Positions 16,659-25,384 of a stretch of 64,000 nt of DNA are shown in pieces. Location of the stretch: positions 1-64,000 of the forward strand of contig DAIDIG010000006.1 of NCBI GenBank assembly GCA_027459485.1. Direction: 5' to 3'. Numbering within the stretch: the first letter of the stretch is position 1; the number at the start of each line of letters is the position of its first letter. The notes under the pieces are model-generated. The model saw only the letters and a list, made by a program, of their open reading frames with translations. It was not told the DNA's origin and did not search any database. This stretch comes from Bdellovibrionales bacterium (GTDB lineage: Bacteria > Bdellovibrionota > Bdellovibrionia > Bdellovibrionales > UBA1609). The position numbers were made by a program, and so were the translations under genes.

Positions 16659-17084
16659 ATGTCAATTGAAACGACTTTTAGCATTATCAAGCCAAACGCC
16701 GTCAAAAAGAACGCGATAGGCGCCATTATCAGCAAATTCGAAAAAAACGGTCTTAAAGTGGCCGCCGCAAAACTTGTGCGGTTATCAAAAGCACAGTGCG
16801 AGGAGTTCTATGCTGAGCACAAAGCGCGTCCGTTTTTCGGTGAACTCGTCTCATTCATGACGTCAGGCCCAGTTTTACTAATGGCGCTCGCCGGTGAAAA
16901 TGCCGTCACCCGAAATCGTGAAATCATGGGCGCGACCGACCCGAAAAAAGCGGCGCCGGGCACAATTCGCGCCGAGTGGGGCGACAACGTCGGTGAAAAC
17001 GCCGTTCACGGCAGCGATAGCGCCGCGAGTGCTGAGCGCGAGCTGAAACTATTTTTCAAATCTGACGAATTTGTAAATCGCTAA
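16659..17084 (+). CDS. ndk: Nucleoside diphosphate kinase
   Basis: The ATG at 16659, behind AAAAAGGAG, gives 141 residues, the family standard; the track's start at 16590 adds an unsupported 23-residue leader. [15 protein letters not shown] is the N-terminal block, and the phospho-accepting His lies in [17 protein letters not shown]. It equilibrates NTP/NDP pools. It lies just before the rRNA methyltransferase gene (16-nt gap), probably co-transcribed. Confidence 0.95.
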   Translation: MSIETTFSIIKPNAVKKNAIGAIISKFEKNGLKVAAAKLVRLSKAQCEEFYAEHKARPFFGELVSFMTSGPVLLMALAGENAVTRNREIMGATDPKKAAPGTIRAEWGDNVGENAVHGSDSAASAERELKLFFKSDEFVNR

Positions 17085-17100
17085 CGGCAATTCGTAAACG

Positions 17101-18249
17101 ATGCTATCCGGCGATGTCATCACACTCCGAATGGAGCGGCTTTCGTACAACGGAGGCCGTGGCATCGGTCGGTTCGAGGGTTTGGTCGTATTCGTCGCCG
17201 AGACCGCGCCTGATGAGCTTATCGAAGCTAAAGTGACGGCAGTTAAAAAGAATTTTGCCGAGGCGGAGCTTATTCGCGTTCTTGAACCCTCGACCGCGAG
17301 GCGGTTGCCACCCTGCCCGGTGTTTAGCCGGTGTGGAGGCTGTTGCTGGCAACACATTACATACCCTGAACAATTGAACCAAAAAGAAGCTTTTTTGCGT
17401 CATTCACTCACGCGCGCTCTACGCACCCGTGTTGGCGATGTGACCAATATAACCGTGCAAATGGTGGCTGCCCCCGATGAGTTTCGTTATCGTAATCGCG
17501 TTCAAGTCCATATCGAAGGCGAACAATTCGGGTTTTACGCCAAACGCTCGCGAGAGCTTGTGCCCATAACAGATTGCTTGATCACTGAGGCGGCGTTGCT
17601 TGAAAATTTTCATCCCGCACCGGCCGCGAGCCATGTCGAATTGTCATTCGATGAGGCGGGTAAGCCGGTCGCGCGCGAGCTCGATGATGAGGGGCCTTCG
17701 TTTGCCCAGGTGAACACAAAACAAAATGCAGTTTTGCAAAAGGCGGTCACGGAATATGTCAGGCAAATTCACCGCGAACCGTCTCGTGTCTTCGATTTCT
17801 ACTGCGGCGACGGAAACCTCAGCCGGCCGCTTCTCAAACAGTTTCATTCGCTGCGCCTGACAGGCGTGGAATTATCAAAATCAGCCGTGCATCGTGCCGT
17901 CGAGCTTGCTAATCGAAACGGTTTTGCCGCGAAATCGGAATTCAAAGCGGCCGACGTCGGCAAATATTTGGCGAAATTGGGGCCAAGTGATGTTGAAGGG
18001 GCAATTTTGATTTTTGACCCGCCCCGCGCGGGGCTTGGTCGTGCCTTGGTTGCTGAGGCGATGCGCTTATCGTCTCATCTTCTCGGGTTGATCCTCGTGT
18101 CATGTGACCTGGCCTCGTTCGAACGAGACGTTGGCCTACTCAGTGACGCTTTTGAACTAAAAAGCGTTACGGGGATTGATATGTTCCCGCAATCGGATTA
18201 CGTCGAAGCGGTCGCTCTATTTCTGTCACGCGCGGCGCACAAAGCGTAA
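17101..18249 (+). CDS. 23S rRNA (uracil-5-)-methyltransferase, RlmD/RumA type
   Basis: 382 residues. N-terminal TRAM domain (LRMERLSYNGGRGIGRFEG), then a 4Fe-4S Cys set CPVFSRCGGC plus a fourth Cys in VPITDCLI. The SAM-binding methyltransferase domain has DFYCGDGNLSRPLL, IFDPPRAGLG and the catalytic Cys in LVSCDLASFERD. These features define the RumA/TrmA group; the Fe-S Cys cluster excludes TrmA proper. RlmD (U1939) is the likeliest assignment, although RlmC or a dual-specific relative is possible. Confidence 0.88.
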   Translation: MLSGDVITLRMERLSYNGGRGIGRFEGLVVFVAETAPDELIEAKVTAVKKNFAEAELIRVLEPSTARRLPPCPVFSRCGGCCWQHITYPEQLNQKEAFLRHSLTRALRTRVGDVTNITVQMVAAPDEFRYRNRVQVHIEGEQFGFYAKRSRELVPITDCLITEAALLENFHPAPAASHVELSFDEAGKPVARELDDEGPSFAQVNTKQNAVLQKAVTEYVRQIHREPSRVFDFYCGDGNLSRPLLKQFHSLRLTGVELSKSAVHRAVELANRNGFAAKSEFKAADVGKYLAKLGPSDVEGAILIFDPPRAGLGRALVAEAMRLSSHLLGLILVSCDLASFERDVGLLSDAFELKSVTGIDMFPQSDYVEAVALFLSRAAHKA

Positions 18250-18253
18250 ATTT

Positions 18254-18282
18254 TTGATCGCCTGTGATTTATTTGCTATTTT
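18254..18282 (+). promoter_or_regulatory. Promoter of the TPR lipoprotein gene (probably leaderless)
   Basis: TTGATC (18254-18259), 17-nt spacer, TATTTT (18277-18282); the ATG follows 7 nt later with no Shine-Dalgarno. Confidence 0.45.
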
Positions 18283-18289
18283 TTTAGAC

Positions 18290-19066
18290 ATGCCTTTTCG
18301 TGGACGTGAGCCCTTTGTTTTGCCGATTGCCATTTTATTCGTTGCGCTTGCGTCAGTGAGCGGTTGTACAACCGTAAGCCCGGCCAATCGAAAAAAGGCC
18401 AATCTTTATCTCGAACTCGGCACATCGTATCTGATTCATGGCAATGACCCTTTAGCGCTTCAGGCTCTTTTAAAGAGCGAGCAACTGAACCCGAAAAACG
18501 AAGCGACTGAAAATAATCTCGGGCTAGTTTACTACGTGATGCAACAGTTTGATCAGGCCGAGCTGCATTTTAAAAGGGCGCTCAACATCAACCCGAGTTT
18601 TACCGAAGCTGAAAATAACCTCGGCCGGCTTTATATCGACGTCGGGCTTTATAAGAAGGCCATACGGCAACTGAAAATAGCGACGTCTGATTTGACCTAC
18701 ACACAACCGGCAAAGGCATGGTCGAACCTCGGCCAAGCGTATTTTTTATCAGGTGAACTTAATAAGGCCAAACTCGCGCTTCGACGAAGTCTTGCAACCC
18801 GTCACGACAGTTGCCCAACTCTTGATTTTTATGGGCGAACATTATTTGCACTGCACGATTACCAACCGGCGGCCGAGAGTCTCGATCAGGCGATTGCGGT
18901 TTGTGGTAAAACTAAATTTGATGAGCCGCATTTTTACAGCGGCATGAGTTTTTATAAACTTGGTAATATGGATAAAGCTCGCGCTCGGTTCAATGAAGTT
19001 GTAAGCCTATTCCCCTCAAGCCAATACGCCCCGCAGGCACAAAAAATGTTGGAGATTTTAAAATGA
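18290..19066 (+). CDS. TPR lipoprotein, PilF/PilW-like
   Basis: From ATG 18290 the product is 258 residues: a signal peptide ending in lipobox LASVSGC (lipidated Cys about residue 25), then about five TPR units (e.g. ATENNLGLVYYVMQQFDQAE, AENNLGRLYIDVGLYKKAIR). PilF/PilW lipoproteins are pilotins that help assemble type IV pilus secretins in the outer membrane. The similarity here is architectural, so another TPR lipoprotein role remains possible. The track's earlier start runs through the methyltransferase gene and would bury the signal peptide. It overlaps the RodZ-like gene by 4 nt (ATGA). Confidence 0.8.
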   Translation: MPFRGREPFVLPIAILFVALASVSGCTTVSPANRKKANLYLELGTSYLIHGNDPLALQALLKSEQLNPKNEATENNLGLVYYVMQQFDQAELHFKRALNINPSFTEAENNLGRLYIDVGLYKKAIRQLKIATSDLTYTQPAKAWSNLGQAYFLSGELNKAKLALRRSLATRHDSCPTLDFYGRTLFALHDYQPAAESLDQAIAVCGKTKFDEPHFYSGMSFYKLGNMDKARARFNEVVSLFPSSQYAPQAQKMLEILK

Positions 19067-20058
19067 CCGAAGCCGAACCCAAAAGCCCGGGGCACGAACT
19101 GCGTGCGGCACGCGAGCGACTTGGTCTTTCTGTTCAAGACGTGTCGATCGCGACCAAAATTAATGCGAAGGTTCTCAAGGCGCTTGAAGAAGGTGATCGC
19201 GACGTATTACCCGCAAAGTCATTCGCGCGCGGGTTCATTCGTTCGTACGCGGCGTATTTGAAAATCGACGCCGAGCCCATTCTCACTGCATATAACGATT
19301 TGCGGACGGACTCCGGCCGTGAACGACAAGAATCTGAAGTCACCGCTGGTGGCGAGGCGACACAGGCAGCGGCTTTACCAGCAAAAGCGGCAAAATCGCT
19401 CAGTTCATCTTACGGGGAGCCGTCGATCGCATCGCGAGTCGCGATTTTCGCCGTTATTTTCGTTTTAGTAGGCCTCATCATTTTCGTAAAAAAATTAAAA
19501 GACAAATATGAGCGCGAAAAAATTGCGCCCGCTGTGCCCATTTCGACGACAACCGCGCCACAGAACAGCCCGACGTCACTTGTCGAAACGACTTTGCAAC
19601 ATGGGCCGGTTGCGACGCTCCAACAAGAGCCGATGCCCGATTCGAAACTTGCGGCTAAACCCGAAACGGGTCACGGTGACAAGGTCGCGGTGAAACCAGC
19701 AATTCCGCCAAAGCTAGGGGCCGGGGTAACACCGACAGAGCCGAACAAGAACGTGACACAGAATGCAAAAGCAGTTACGAAACCGACCGCGAAAGTGGTC
19801 GCGAAGCCACCGGTAAAGCCGCATGCCGAACAAAATATCATTATTGAAGCGCTCGATAACGTGGATGTCACGATTCGCGTCGGGCACGAGCCACCACAAA
19901 CGGTTCATCTTGTGCCGCAGGCCGTGCATACGATTAAAGCGAATGACTCGATTGCGCTCGACGTCTCAGACGGCGGGATGGTGAACATCATTCAAAATGG
20001 CCGCGATCGAGGCGTGCCTGGTCAGTTGGGCAAGGCGATTAAGTTAAAGTACCCCTAG
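19063..20058 (+). CDS. RodZ-like membrane HTH protein
   Basis: 331 residues. An N-terminal XRE-like helix-turn-helix (PGHELRAARERLGLSVQDVS, then KVLKALEEGDRDVLPA and FARGFIRSYAAYL) is exactly the RodZ/HTH_25 pattern. One membrane helix (about 125-146) follows, then a long Pro/Thr/Lys-rich linker and a C-terminal beta domain (IIEALDNVDVTIRVG) resembling DUF4115. RodZ links MreB filaments to the wall-elongation machinery and helps keep rod or vibrioid shape. Its coupling to a PilF-like lipoprotein gene is a recurring arrangement near pilus/shape genes. Confidence 0.85.
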   Translation: MTEAEPKSPGHELRAARERLGLSVQDVSIATKINAKVLKALEEGDRDVLPAKSFARGFIRSYAAYLKIDAEPILTAYNDLRTDSGRERQESEVTAGGEATQAAALPAKAAKSLSSSYGEPSIASRVAIFAVIFVLVGLIIFVKKLKDKYEREKIAPAVPISTTTAPQNSPTSLVETTLQHGPVATLQQEPMPDSKLAAKPETGHGDKVAVKPAIPPKLGAGVTPTEPNKNVTQNAKAVTKPTAKVVAKPPVKPHAEQNIIIEALDNVDVTIRVGHEPPQTVHLVPQAVHTIKANDSIALDVSDGGMVNIIQNGRDRGVPGQLGKAIKLKYP

Positions 20059-20087
20059 TGCACAGCTCTTAGGTGGAGCGAGGGTCG

Positions 20088-21317
20088 GTGCGAAAAGTTA
20101 TCTACGCATTTTTGTTTCTCGGGTTTCTTCACGTCGCCTACGGTATATTTGTAAGCCAATGGATATTTGAAGCGTTTGCCCCCGAATCGCCGTCTCACGC
20201 GACCGAACAGAAATTGTTTTACGACTACGCCGGTGTTATGGATGTCCACACCAAAAAAAGCACGGGTAGCGGCGACATCGCGACAATTGTGCAGGCGGCA
20301 TCCGCCGATCACCTCGATTATTTGATCCTCAATGACATGAACGACTTTAAGCCCGATATGACGCTCAATCGGTATTTCGATCGCGTTCTGGTTTTTGTCG
20401 GAGGAGAATACGACTACCTCGATTCCGAACTTCTCAATTTTGATTTTAAAACACTTGACCATCTCGAGGGGCCCGGCCGTTCTCAAACGGCATTTGCCGA
20501 TTTACTTTCGACCGCTGATCGGGATCGAAGCGCTGGATTGCTGATCTTAGCCCATCCGTTGAAGCGCGGCGATCACTGGGACGGCGATTACCCACCGGGT
20601 CTCGACGGTATAGAGGTCTACAATTTGAAGCAGCTTTGGCAGGAGCATTGGCTGCGATCAAAAAGCGCCTTTTTCTGGAGCCTTGCGGATTACCCGTACA
20701 ATTCGATGCTCGCGTATATACGCCTTTTCATTCGCTCAGGCGCTGACCAAGAAATCGCGTTATGGGACCGCATGAATTCAAAACACCCGACGCTCGGGTT
20801 TGCGGGCGCTGATGCCGACGCGAAAATTCGTTTGCCGGGCAATCGGTATTGGGCGATCCCAAGTTATGAAACACTTTTTTCAATCGTAAAAAATCACGTG
20901 TTGATTCGCTCCGAGTTGACCGGTCAGGCAAGCGAAGACCGACAAAAAATTTCCAGGGCGCTCAGACACGGGCAATTCTATTTCAGCCTAGATATTTTGG
21001 CGAATCCGCGCGGGTTCGCGGCCTACGCATTAGATTCGAAAAAAAATGTGATCCCGATGGGGGGAGAGGCGAAAATCACTTCGAGTATGCATTACGTGGT
21101 GAATTTGCCGGATGCGCCGCTCGTGCCATTTCAGACCGTCCTTTATAAGGATGGCCAACCCATTGCCACTTCGAACGATGTTCATACCAGCTATTCAATT
21201 ACAGCGCCGGGCGTTTACCGTTCGCTGGTCCGATTACGAGTGTCGCTACCGTGGCCGGACGGCAATAAATGGATCGACTGGATTTTGACGAACCCTATAT
21301 ATATTCGGGCACGGTGA
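20088..21317 (+). CDS. Membrane-anchored PHP-like protein, metal site probably degenerate
   Basis: I start at GTG 20088, with GAGGG just upstream, so the product opens MRKVIYAFLFLGFLHVAYG, a membrane anchor; GTG 20073 is the alternative. The next ~200 residues follow the PHP phosphoesterase pattern: YAGVMDVHTKKSTGSG, DHLDYLILNDMNDF, LILAHPLKRGDHW, GLDGIEVYN, LGFAGADADAK. Several metal ligands are altered: the first His of HxH is Asp, the TDH motif reads NDM, and ADAH is ADAD. The last ~120 residues look like a beta-domain. Function unknown; hydrolase activity is doubtful. Confidence 0.65.
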   Translation: MRKVIYAFLFLGFLHVAYGIFVSQWIFEAFAPESPSHATEQKLFYDYAGVMDVHTKKSTGSGDIATIVQAASADHLDYLILNDMNDFKPDMTLNRYFDRVLVFVGGEYDYLDSELLNFDFKTLDHLEGPGRSQTAFADLLSTADRDRSAGLLILAHPLKRGDHWDGDYPPGLDGIEVYNLKQLWQEHWLRSKSAFFWSLADYPYNSMLAYIRLFIRSGADQEIALWDRMNSKHPTLGFAGADADAKIRLPGNRYWAIPSYETLFSIVKNHVLIRSELTGQASEDRQKISRALRHGQFYFSLDILANPRGFAAYALDSKKNVIPMGGEAKITSSMHYVVNLPDAPLVPFQTVLYKDGQPIATSNDVHTSYSITAPGVYRSLVRLRVSLPWPDGNKWIDWILTNPIYIRAR

Positions 21318-21600
21318 TAATCATGCCGTCGACCGGTTCAATTTGACAAGCGAGCCGTTCGTGCGGTTCGAAACTTCGATCCTCGGCCATGGCAGCCTCG
21401 ACATCGCCTCGAGGCGGATCAACCGGTTGTGCACCGGCAATTTTTCGCCAGCTTAAGAAGACGCGGCACGTGCCGCAACTGCCCGAGCCGCCACACGAGT
21501 GGTCAAGATCTATTTTATGTTTGAGCGCCAATTCCAAAACGGACTGTTCATTTTTTATGGTGCACTCGATTTCGGACGGCAAGAAATATACGCAACCCAT
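21295..21600 (-). CDS. 2Fe-2S plant-type ferredoxin
   Basis: 101 residues. The cluster ligands are C-x5-C-x2-C in SCGGSGSCGTC and a fourth Cys in ERLACQIEPVDG, the standard [2Fe-2S] ferredoxin fold. It begins MGCVYFLPSEIECTIKNEQS. A ~15-residue insertion rich in Pro/Asp (AQPVDPPRGDVEAAM) is common in adrenodoxin-like bacterial forms. It is a small soluble electron carrier; the partner is unknown. Its 3' end overlaps the convergent PHP-like gene by 23 bp. Confidence 0.88.
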   Translation of the reverse strand: MGCVYFLPSEIECTIKNEQSVLELALKHKIDLDHSCGGSGSCGTCRVFLSWRKIAGAQPVDPPRGDVEAAMAEDRSFEPHERLACQIEPVDGMIITVPEYI

Positions 21601-21653
21601 CAGCTCTAAATTTTATTTGAAAACCGCGAATTTTGATACTTTACTGAAATTGT

Positions 21654-22274
21654 ATGAGATTTGTTAGCTTCGATCTAGAAACGACCGGGTTTATCGCGGG
21701 CGTCGACCGTATCGTCGAAGTAGGCGCTGTACGGTTTGTGAATGGCCAGCCTGAAGCCACCTTTTGCACGCTTGTCGACCCGGGTGTTGAGATGCCCGAA
21801 GCGGCGACTGCCGTAAACGGTATTTCTAGCGACATGGTTCGCGGCAAGCCGACGATCGAGCGCTTGCTGCCGTCATTTGCCGAGTTTTGCGGCGATGATA
21901 TTTTAGTCGCGCACAATGCGAATTTCGATTTTCAATTTTTGCTTTCTGACATTGTAAAGCTTGAAGCGCCGGCTCCTAAAGGAGTGGTGCTCGACTCATG
22001 CAATATGGCGAGAAAGATTTTGCCGGGACTGCCGAATTACAAGCTTGGCACGCTGGTGAGTCATCTCGAAATACCGTCGAGCAATTTTCACCGCGCCGAA
22101 GAAGACGCGACCTATTGCGGCCATCTCTTCATTCGTCTCATCGAAAAAATGTCAGGCGGATGGAACTTGCCGCCGATCGAAAACTTGATCGCTCTGTCGG
22201 GCAAATCCGAATTGCGCTTTCCGCAAATCACGCCCAAGCCAAAACAACTCGCGCTCGATCTGACCCTTCTTTAA
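21654..22274 (+). CDS. DEDDh 3'-5' exonuclease (DnaQ/PolC epsilon-like)
   Basis: 206 residues. The DEDDh active site is complete: FDLETTG (Asp, Glu), VAHNANFDFQFL (Asp), and HRAEEDA (His, Asp). It resembles stand-alone DNA polymerase III epsilon-like exonucleases used in proofreading or repair. The last ~40 residues, ending QLALDLTLL, resemble a short beta-clamp-binding peptide (QLALDL fits QL(S/D)LF-type), which would tether it to the replisome; that is inference. Confidence 0.85.
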   Translation: MRFVSFDLETTGFIAGVDRIVEVGAVRFVNGQPEATFCTLVDPGVEMPEAATAVNGISSDMVRGKPTIERLLPSFAEFCGDDILVAHNANFDFQFLLSDIVKLEAPAPKGVVLDSCNMARKILPGLPNYKLGTLVSHLEIPSSNFHRAEEDATYCGHLFIRLIEKMSGGWNLPPIENLIALSGKSELRFPQITPKPKQLALDLTLL

Positions 22275-22344
22275 TTTCGTCGTAGGTGTACGGATCGCGA
22301 TTGTGCGCGCACCGCGCGCGCACCGCGGTCTCTAGTATTTGCAT
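22228..22344 (-). CDS. Possible small ORF (38 aa) after the CofE-like gene
   Basis: AGGAGC five nt before ATG (22344) opens a 38-codon frame: MQILETAVRARCAHNRDPYT then YDEIKEGSDRARVVLAWA. It follows the CofE-like gene by 61 nt on the same strand, but its last 47 bp are antisense to the exonuclease coding end. The good Shine-Dalgarno is the only positive evidence; it may be spurious. Confidence 0.25.
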   Translation of the reverse strand: MQILETAVRARCAHNRDPYTYDEIKEGSDRARVVLAWA

Positions 22345-22405
22345 TTTTGCTCCTGTTTGCCAGAGCGGCGGGCCGGCTTCGCGGTCGATCCAAACCAGGC
22401 CGCGA

Positions 22406-23116
22406 TTATTTATACAAAGAATAGTAGAGATCGTCTGCGGGGGCGATCTGCCCTTCTTTCGGGTCGATGTCGTCGCAGAACCCGACATCTGCGCCGCGCA
22501 CCAGAGCCAAACATTTCGATTCGTTGGCTTCGCCCATTTCGAAAACAGCCGACGTTGCGAGAGCGTCGGCCGCGTGGACGGCGGTGAACTTCAGTTGACG
22601 GCCGAACAGGTCGGGTTGGCCGACAAAGCTTTTAACTCCGCGAAAACCCCAGTACGACAGGGCAATGCCGGTTACTCCACGGCGAAGTGGCGTTGTGTGT
22701 GAATCGGTCAGTATCACGCCTAACTGCTCAACGCGGAAGTGAGCTTTTAACTCACGCCATATTTGCGCCGCCGATTGAAACGGATCTTTCGGATATAAGA
22801 TAAAAAAATCACCGTCGGCATTCGATTCGTCGATGCCGGCCGAGGGGATCATAAGCCCGTGCTTGATCGTGAGCGACACGCCGTAGGGCCCGTCGGCCAA
22901 ATAAACATCGGCTTCTTTTTTGACTAGCGACTTTTTATCGTTCTCAGATTTTGCAACGAGGCGATTCTCAGAGAGAGAAACAATCTTTGAGGTAATGCAA
23001 AGAATATCCCGATTGCGAAGTTCGATCTGACTGGCACGAAGCGAATCGACGATAAAGGGCGCGAGTGACTCCCCAGTTTTGAAAATGCGGGTCTTCAAAC
23101 CTTCAATGGTCAGCAT
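22406..23116 (-). CDS. CofE-like gamma-glutamyl ligase (coenzyme F420-0 ligase family)
   Basis: 236 residues. IELRNRDILCITSKIVSLSE, KHGLMIPSAGIDESNADGDF, LGVILTDSHTTPLRRGVTGI and YWGFRGVKSFVGQPDLFGR match the F420:gamma-glutamyl ligase fold. ITSKIVS and AGIDESN are the metal/GTP-site blocks. No other F420 biosynthesis gene is visible, so in this genome it may glutamylate another compound (a folate-type role has been proposed for non-F420 bacteria). It is fourth in an overlapping operon after DUF2203, nadE and yhhQ. Confidence 0.78.
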   Translation of the reverse strand: MLTIEGLKTRIFKTGESLAPFIVDSLRASQIELRNRDILCITSKIVSLSENRLVAKSENDKKSLVKKEADVYLADGPYGVSLTIKHGLMIPSAGIDESNADGDFFILYPKDPFQSAAQIWRELKAHFRVEQLGVILTDSHTTPLRRGVTGIALSYWGFRGVKSFVGQPDLFGRQLKFTAVHAADALATSAVFEMGEANESKCLALVRGADVGFCDDIDPKEGQIAPADDLYYSLYK

Positions 23117-23759
23117 TTTTACCTCGTATCAGATAGCGCCCAAGATAAACAAACGGCGTGTTGACAAACCCTAGCGCCACTTTTGCGCAATAAACTGTGG
23201 CGCCGGCTTTGACAATTTCAAAAACGGGGATGACTCCGCCTAAAAATACAGCCGAAAAAGCGGCTGTGTCGATCAATTGCGAAAGCAGTGTTGCGACGTT
23301 GGTGCGGAGCCATAGCCGCTTACCTTGCGTTCTCTCTTTAACCGACAAGAAAATCGAGACGTCAAAAAGTTGCGACACGAAAAACGCGATGACCGAGGCG
23401 AGAACCATTCGCGGGGCAAGTGAAAACATTTTGGCATAAGCGCTACCGAGTGGCCGATATGGCGACTGCGGCAAAACTCCCCCGAGCCAAACGAAAAATA
23501 TAACAAAAAGTTGCACGGGTATGCTGATTTGAACAGTTTTGTTGGCGGTCGCTCGACCGAAGCAATCGGCAATGACGTCGAGACTTAAAAAAGTGAACGG
23601 AAATACAACAATGCCGGCCGACAAAGTGAGCGGGCCGATCACAACAAGTTTCGAGCCGATCAAGGTGGACGTGATCAGAGCCGCAATGAAAATCGCGGTT
23701 AATGCAATGAGACCTGTCTGCGCGCGAGTGGCGGGCGGGATTTCGTTTGTCATCTTCAA
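23103..23759 (-). CDS. yhhQ: Queuosine precursor transporter (YhhQ family)
   Basis: 218 residues with six hydrophobic helices. The family hallmarks GIVVFPFTFLSLDVIADCFG and VSQLFDVSIFLSVKERTQGK, then LWLRTNVATLLSQLIDTAAF and CAKVALGFVNTPFVYLGRYL are present. YhhQ/QPTR proteins import preQ0/preQ1 or queuine for tRNA queuosine modification. For a bacterium that grows on prey or host material this would be salvage. It overlaps nadE by 4 nt and the CofE-like gene by 14 nt. Confidence 0.9.
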   Translation of the reverse strand: MKMTNEIPPATRAQTGLIALTAIFIAALITSTLIGSKLVVIGPLTLSAGIVVFPFTFLSLDVIADCFGRATANKTVQISIPVQLFVIFFVWLGGVLPQSPYRPLGSAYAKMFSLAPRMVLASVIAFFVSQLFDVSIFLSVKERTQGKRLWLRTNVATLLSQLIDTAAFSAVFLGGVIPVFEIVKAGATVYCAKVALGFVNTPFVYLGRYLIRGKNADH

Positions 23760-25384
23760 AAAACGGCCGCGTTGGCGATCGGCATACGTCGGCCCTGCCC
23801 GAACGAGTGCGCACGAACCTTCAATATGGGCGGTGACTGCCAGCGTTTGAATTCGCTTTTGACCAAAGCACTAATAAGAAACTTGTCTGATGAGGATTTT
23901 GCGGCCAGCGAATTTTCTACAAGTCGTACGACGCTCTCGTCGAGTTGGTCGTACGGCGGAAGTGTATCGGTGTCGCGCTGATTCGGGCGAAGCTCGGCTG
24001 TCGGTGCTCTTTCGATGATCCCGGTTGGGATCACTTCACGCTCGCAATTTAGATATTTTGCGAGTTGATAAACATCCCGCTTGAGTAGATCACCGATGAC
24101 CGAAAGCCCGCCGCACAAATCCCCGTAAAGAGTGCCATATCCCGCGGCCAATTCAGATTTGTTTGTTGTATTGAGTAAAAGCGAGCTTTTCGCATTGGCA
24201 TACGCCATAAGTAGCGTGCCGCGAATACGGGCTTGAAGGTTTTCGTGCACAAGGCCGAACTGTTCGATGCCGAGTTGTTTTTTTAAAGCATCTGCGAAGG
24301 CGGCGTATTCCGACTCAATTGTCATCGTTTTCAGTTCAATACCGAGGTTTTTTGCAAGCTTTGTCGCATAATCAAAACTCTCAGCCGAGCTGAACGGGCC
24401 GGGCAAGGCGAGCGCCGTTACATTTTTTGCCCCCAGTGCCTCGACGGCAATGCACGCGACGACGGCCGAATCGATACCGCCGCTTAAACCGAAATGGGCG
24501 CGCTCTAGCCCCGTCTTGCGAAGAAAGTCTCGGACACCTAAAACAAGCGCATTGTTTAAACTTTCAATACCTTGTTTGGCAATTTTCACCTTTTTCTGAC
24601 GGTCCGACTTCAAATCCACGATCTGAAGATCTTCACGAAAGTGTGGGCAATGGGCTATCACCGTGCCCTTTTCGTTTATAGCAAAACTGCCGCCGTCGAA
24701 GATGAGCTCGTCCTGACCGCCGACCATGTTCACGTAAACCATCGGCGATTTGAAGTATCGAGCTGTCGCGCGAGTCATCGCCAACCTGTGCGGCCACTTG
24801 TTTTGAAAAAACGGTGAAGCGCTCAAATTCAAAATTAAATCGACAGCACCTCGGTGAATGCGCCGAAGGGGATTTTCGTCGTAATATGACGATCGCTTTT
24901 GGCCAACCATTGGCCACGCCCAAATGTCTTCACAAATTGTGATGAGGATCTTTTGGCCTTTAAACGAAATAATATTACGTGTGACATCGCCGGGCTCTAT
25001 ATGTCGAGCGTCGTCAAATACATCGTACGTCGGCAATAGGGTTTTATTGAAGAACCGCATTCGCCCGTTGTGAAATGCGACGGCCGAATTGAAATACGGT
25101 TTGCCGACACGCCGCCTATTTAGAGTAAATGCACCGAACAAAACCAGAATATTCTTCGGCAATTTTCGGCAAATTTTGCGAAGAGCTATAAGTTCGGCTT
25201 GTACAACAGTTGGGCGCCCAAGAAGGTCCATCGGATGATAACCGAAAAGCGTTGCTTCGGGGAAGACGACGATGTCGGCGCCCTGTTCTTTCGCCTGTTT
25301 GCTAAAAACTAAAATTTTTTCGGCGTTAGCTTCAAAGTGTCCGACGTGAGAGTTGATCTGGGCTAGCGCTATTTTCATTGTCAT
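23756..25384 (-). CDS. nadE: Glutamine-dependent NAD+ synthetase
   Basis: About 542 residues from ATG 25384 (ATG 25378 is equally possible; the track's 25411 start lies deeper in the upstream gene). The N-terminal nitrilase-type glutaminase has MKIALAQINSHVGHFEANAE, Glu in VVFPEATLFGYHP, Lys in NKTLLPTYDVFDD and Cys in ITICEDIWAWP. The C-terminal synthetase has the PP-loop HFGLSGGIDSAVVA and TTNKSELAAGYGTLYGDLCG. It amidates nicotinic acid adenine dinucleotide. Its start overlaps the DUF2203 gene by ~53 nt and its stop overlaps yhhQ (ATGA). Confidence 0.95.
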   Translation of the reverse strand: MTMKIALAQINSHVGHFEANAEKILVFSKQAKEQGADIVVFPEATLFGYHPMDLLGRPTVVQAELIALRKICRKLPKNILVLFGAFTLNRRRVGKPYFNSAVAFHNGRMRFFNKTLLPTYDVFDDARHIEPGDVTRNIISFKGQKILITICEDIWAWPMVGQKRSSYYDENPLRRIHRGAVDLILNLSASPFFQNKWPHRLAMTRATARYFKSPMVYVNMVGGQDELIFDGGSFAINEKGTVIAHCPHFREDLQIVDLKSDRQKKVKIAKQGIESLNNALVLGVRDFLRKTGLERAHFGLSGGIDSAVVACIAVEALGAKNVTALALPGPFSSAESFDYATKLAKNLGIELKTMTIESEYAAFADALKKQLGIEQFGLVHENLQARIRGTLLMAYANAKSSLLLNTTNKSELAAGYGTLYGDLCGGLSVIGDLLKRDVYQLAKYLNCEREVIPTGIIERAPTAELRPNQRDTDTLPPYDQLDESVVRLVENSLAAKSSSDKFLISALVKSEFKRWQSPPILKVRAHSFGQGRRMPIANAAVF

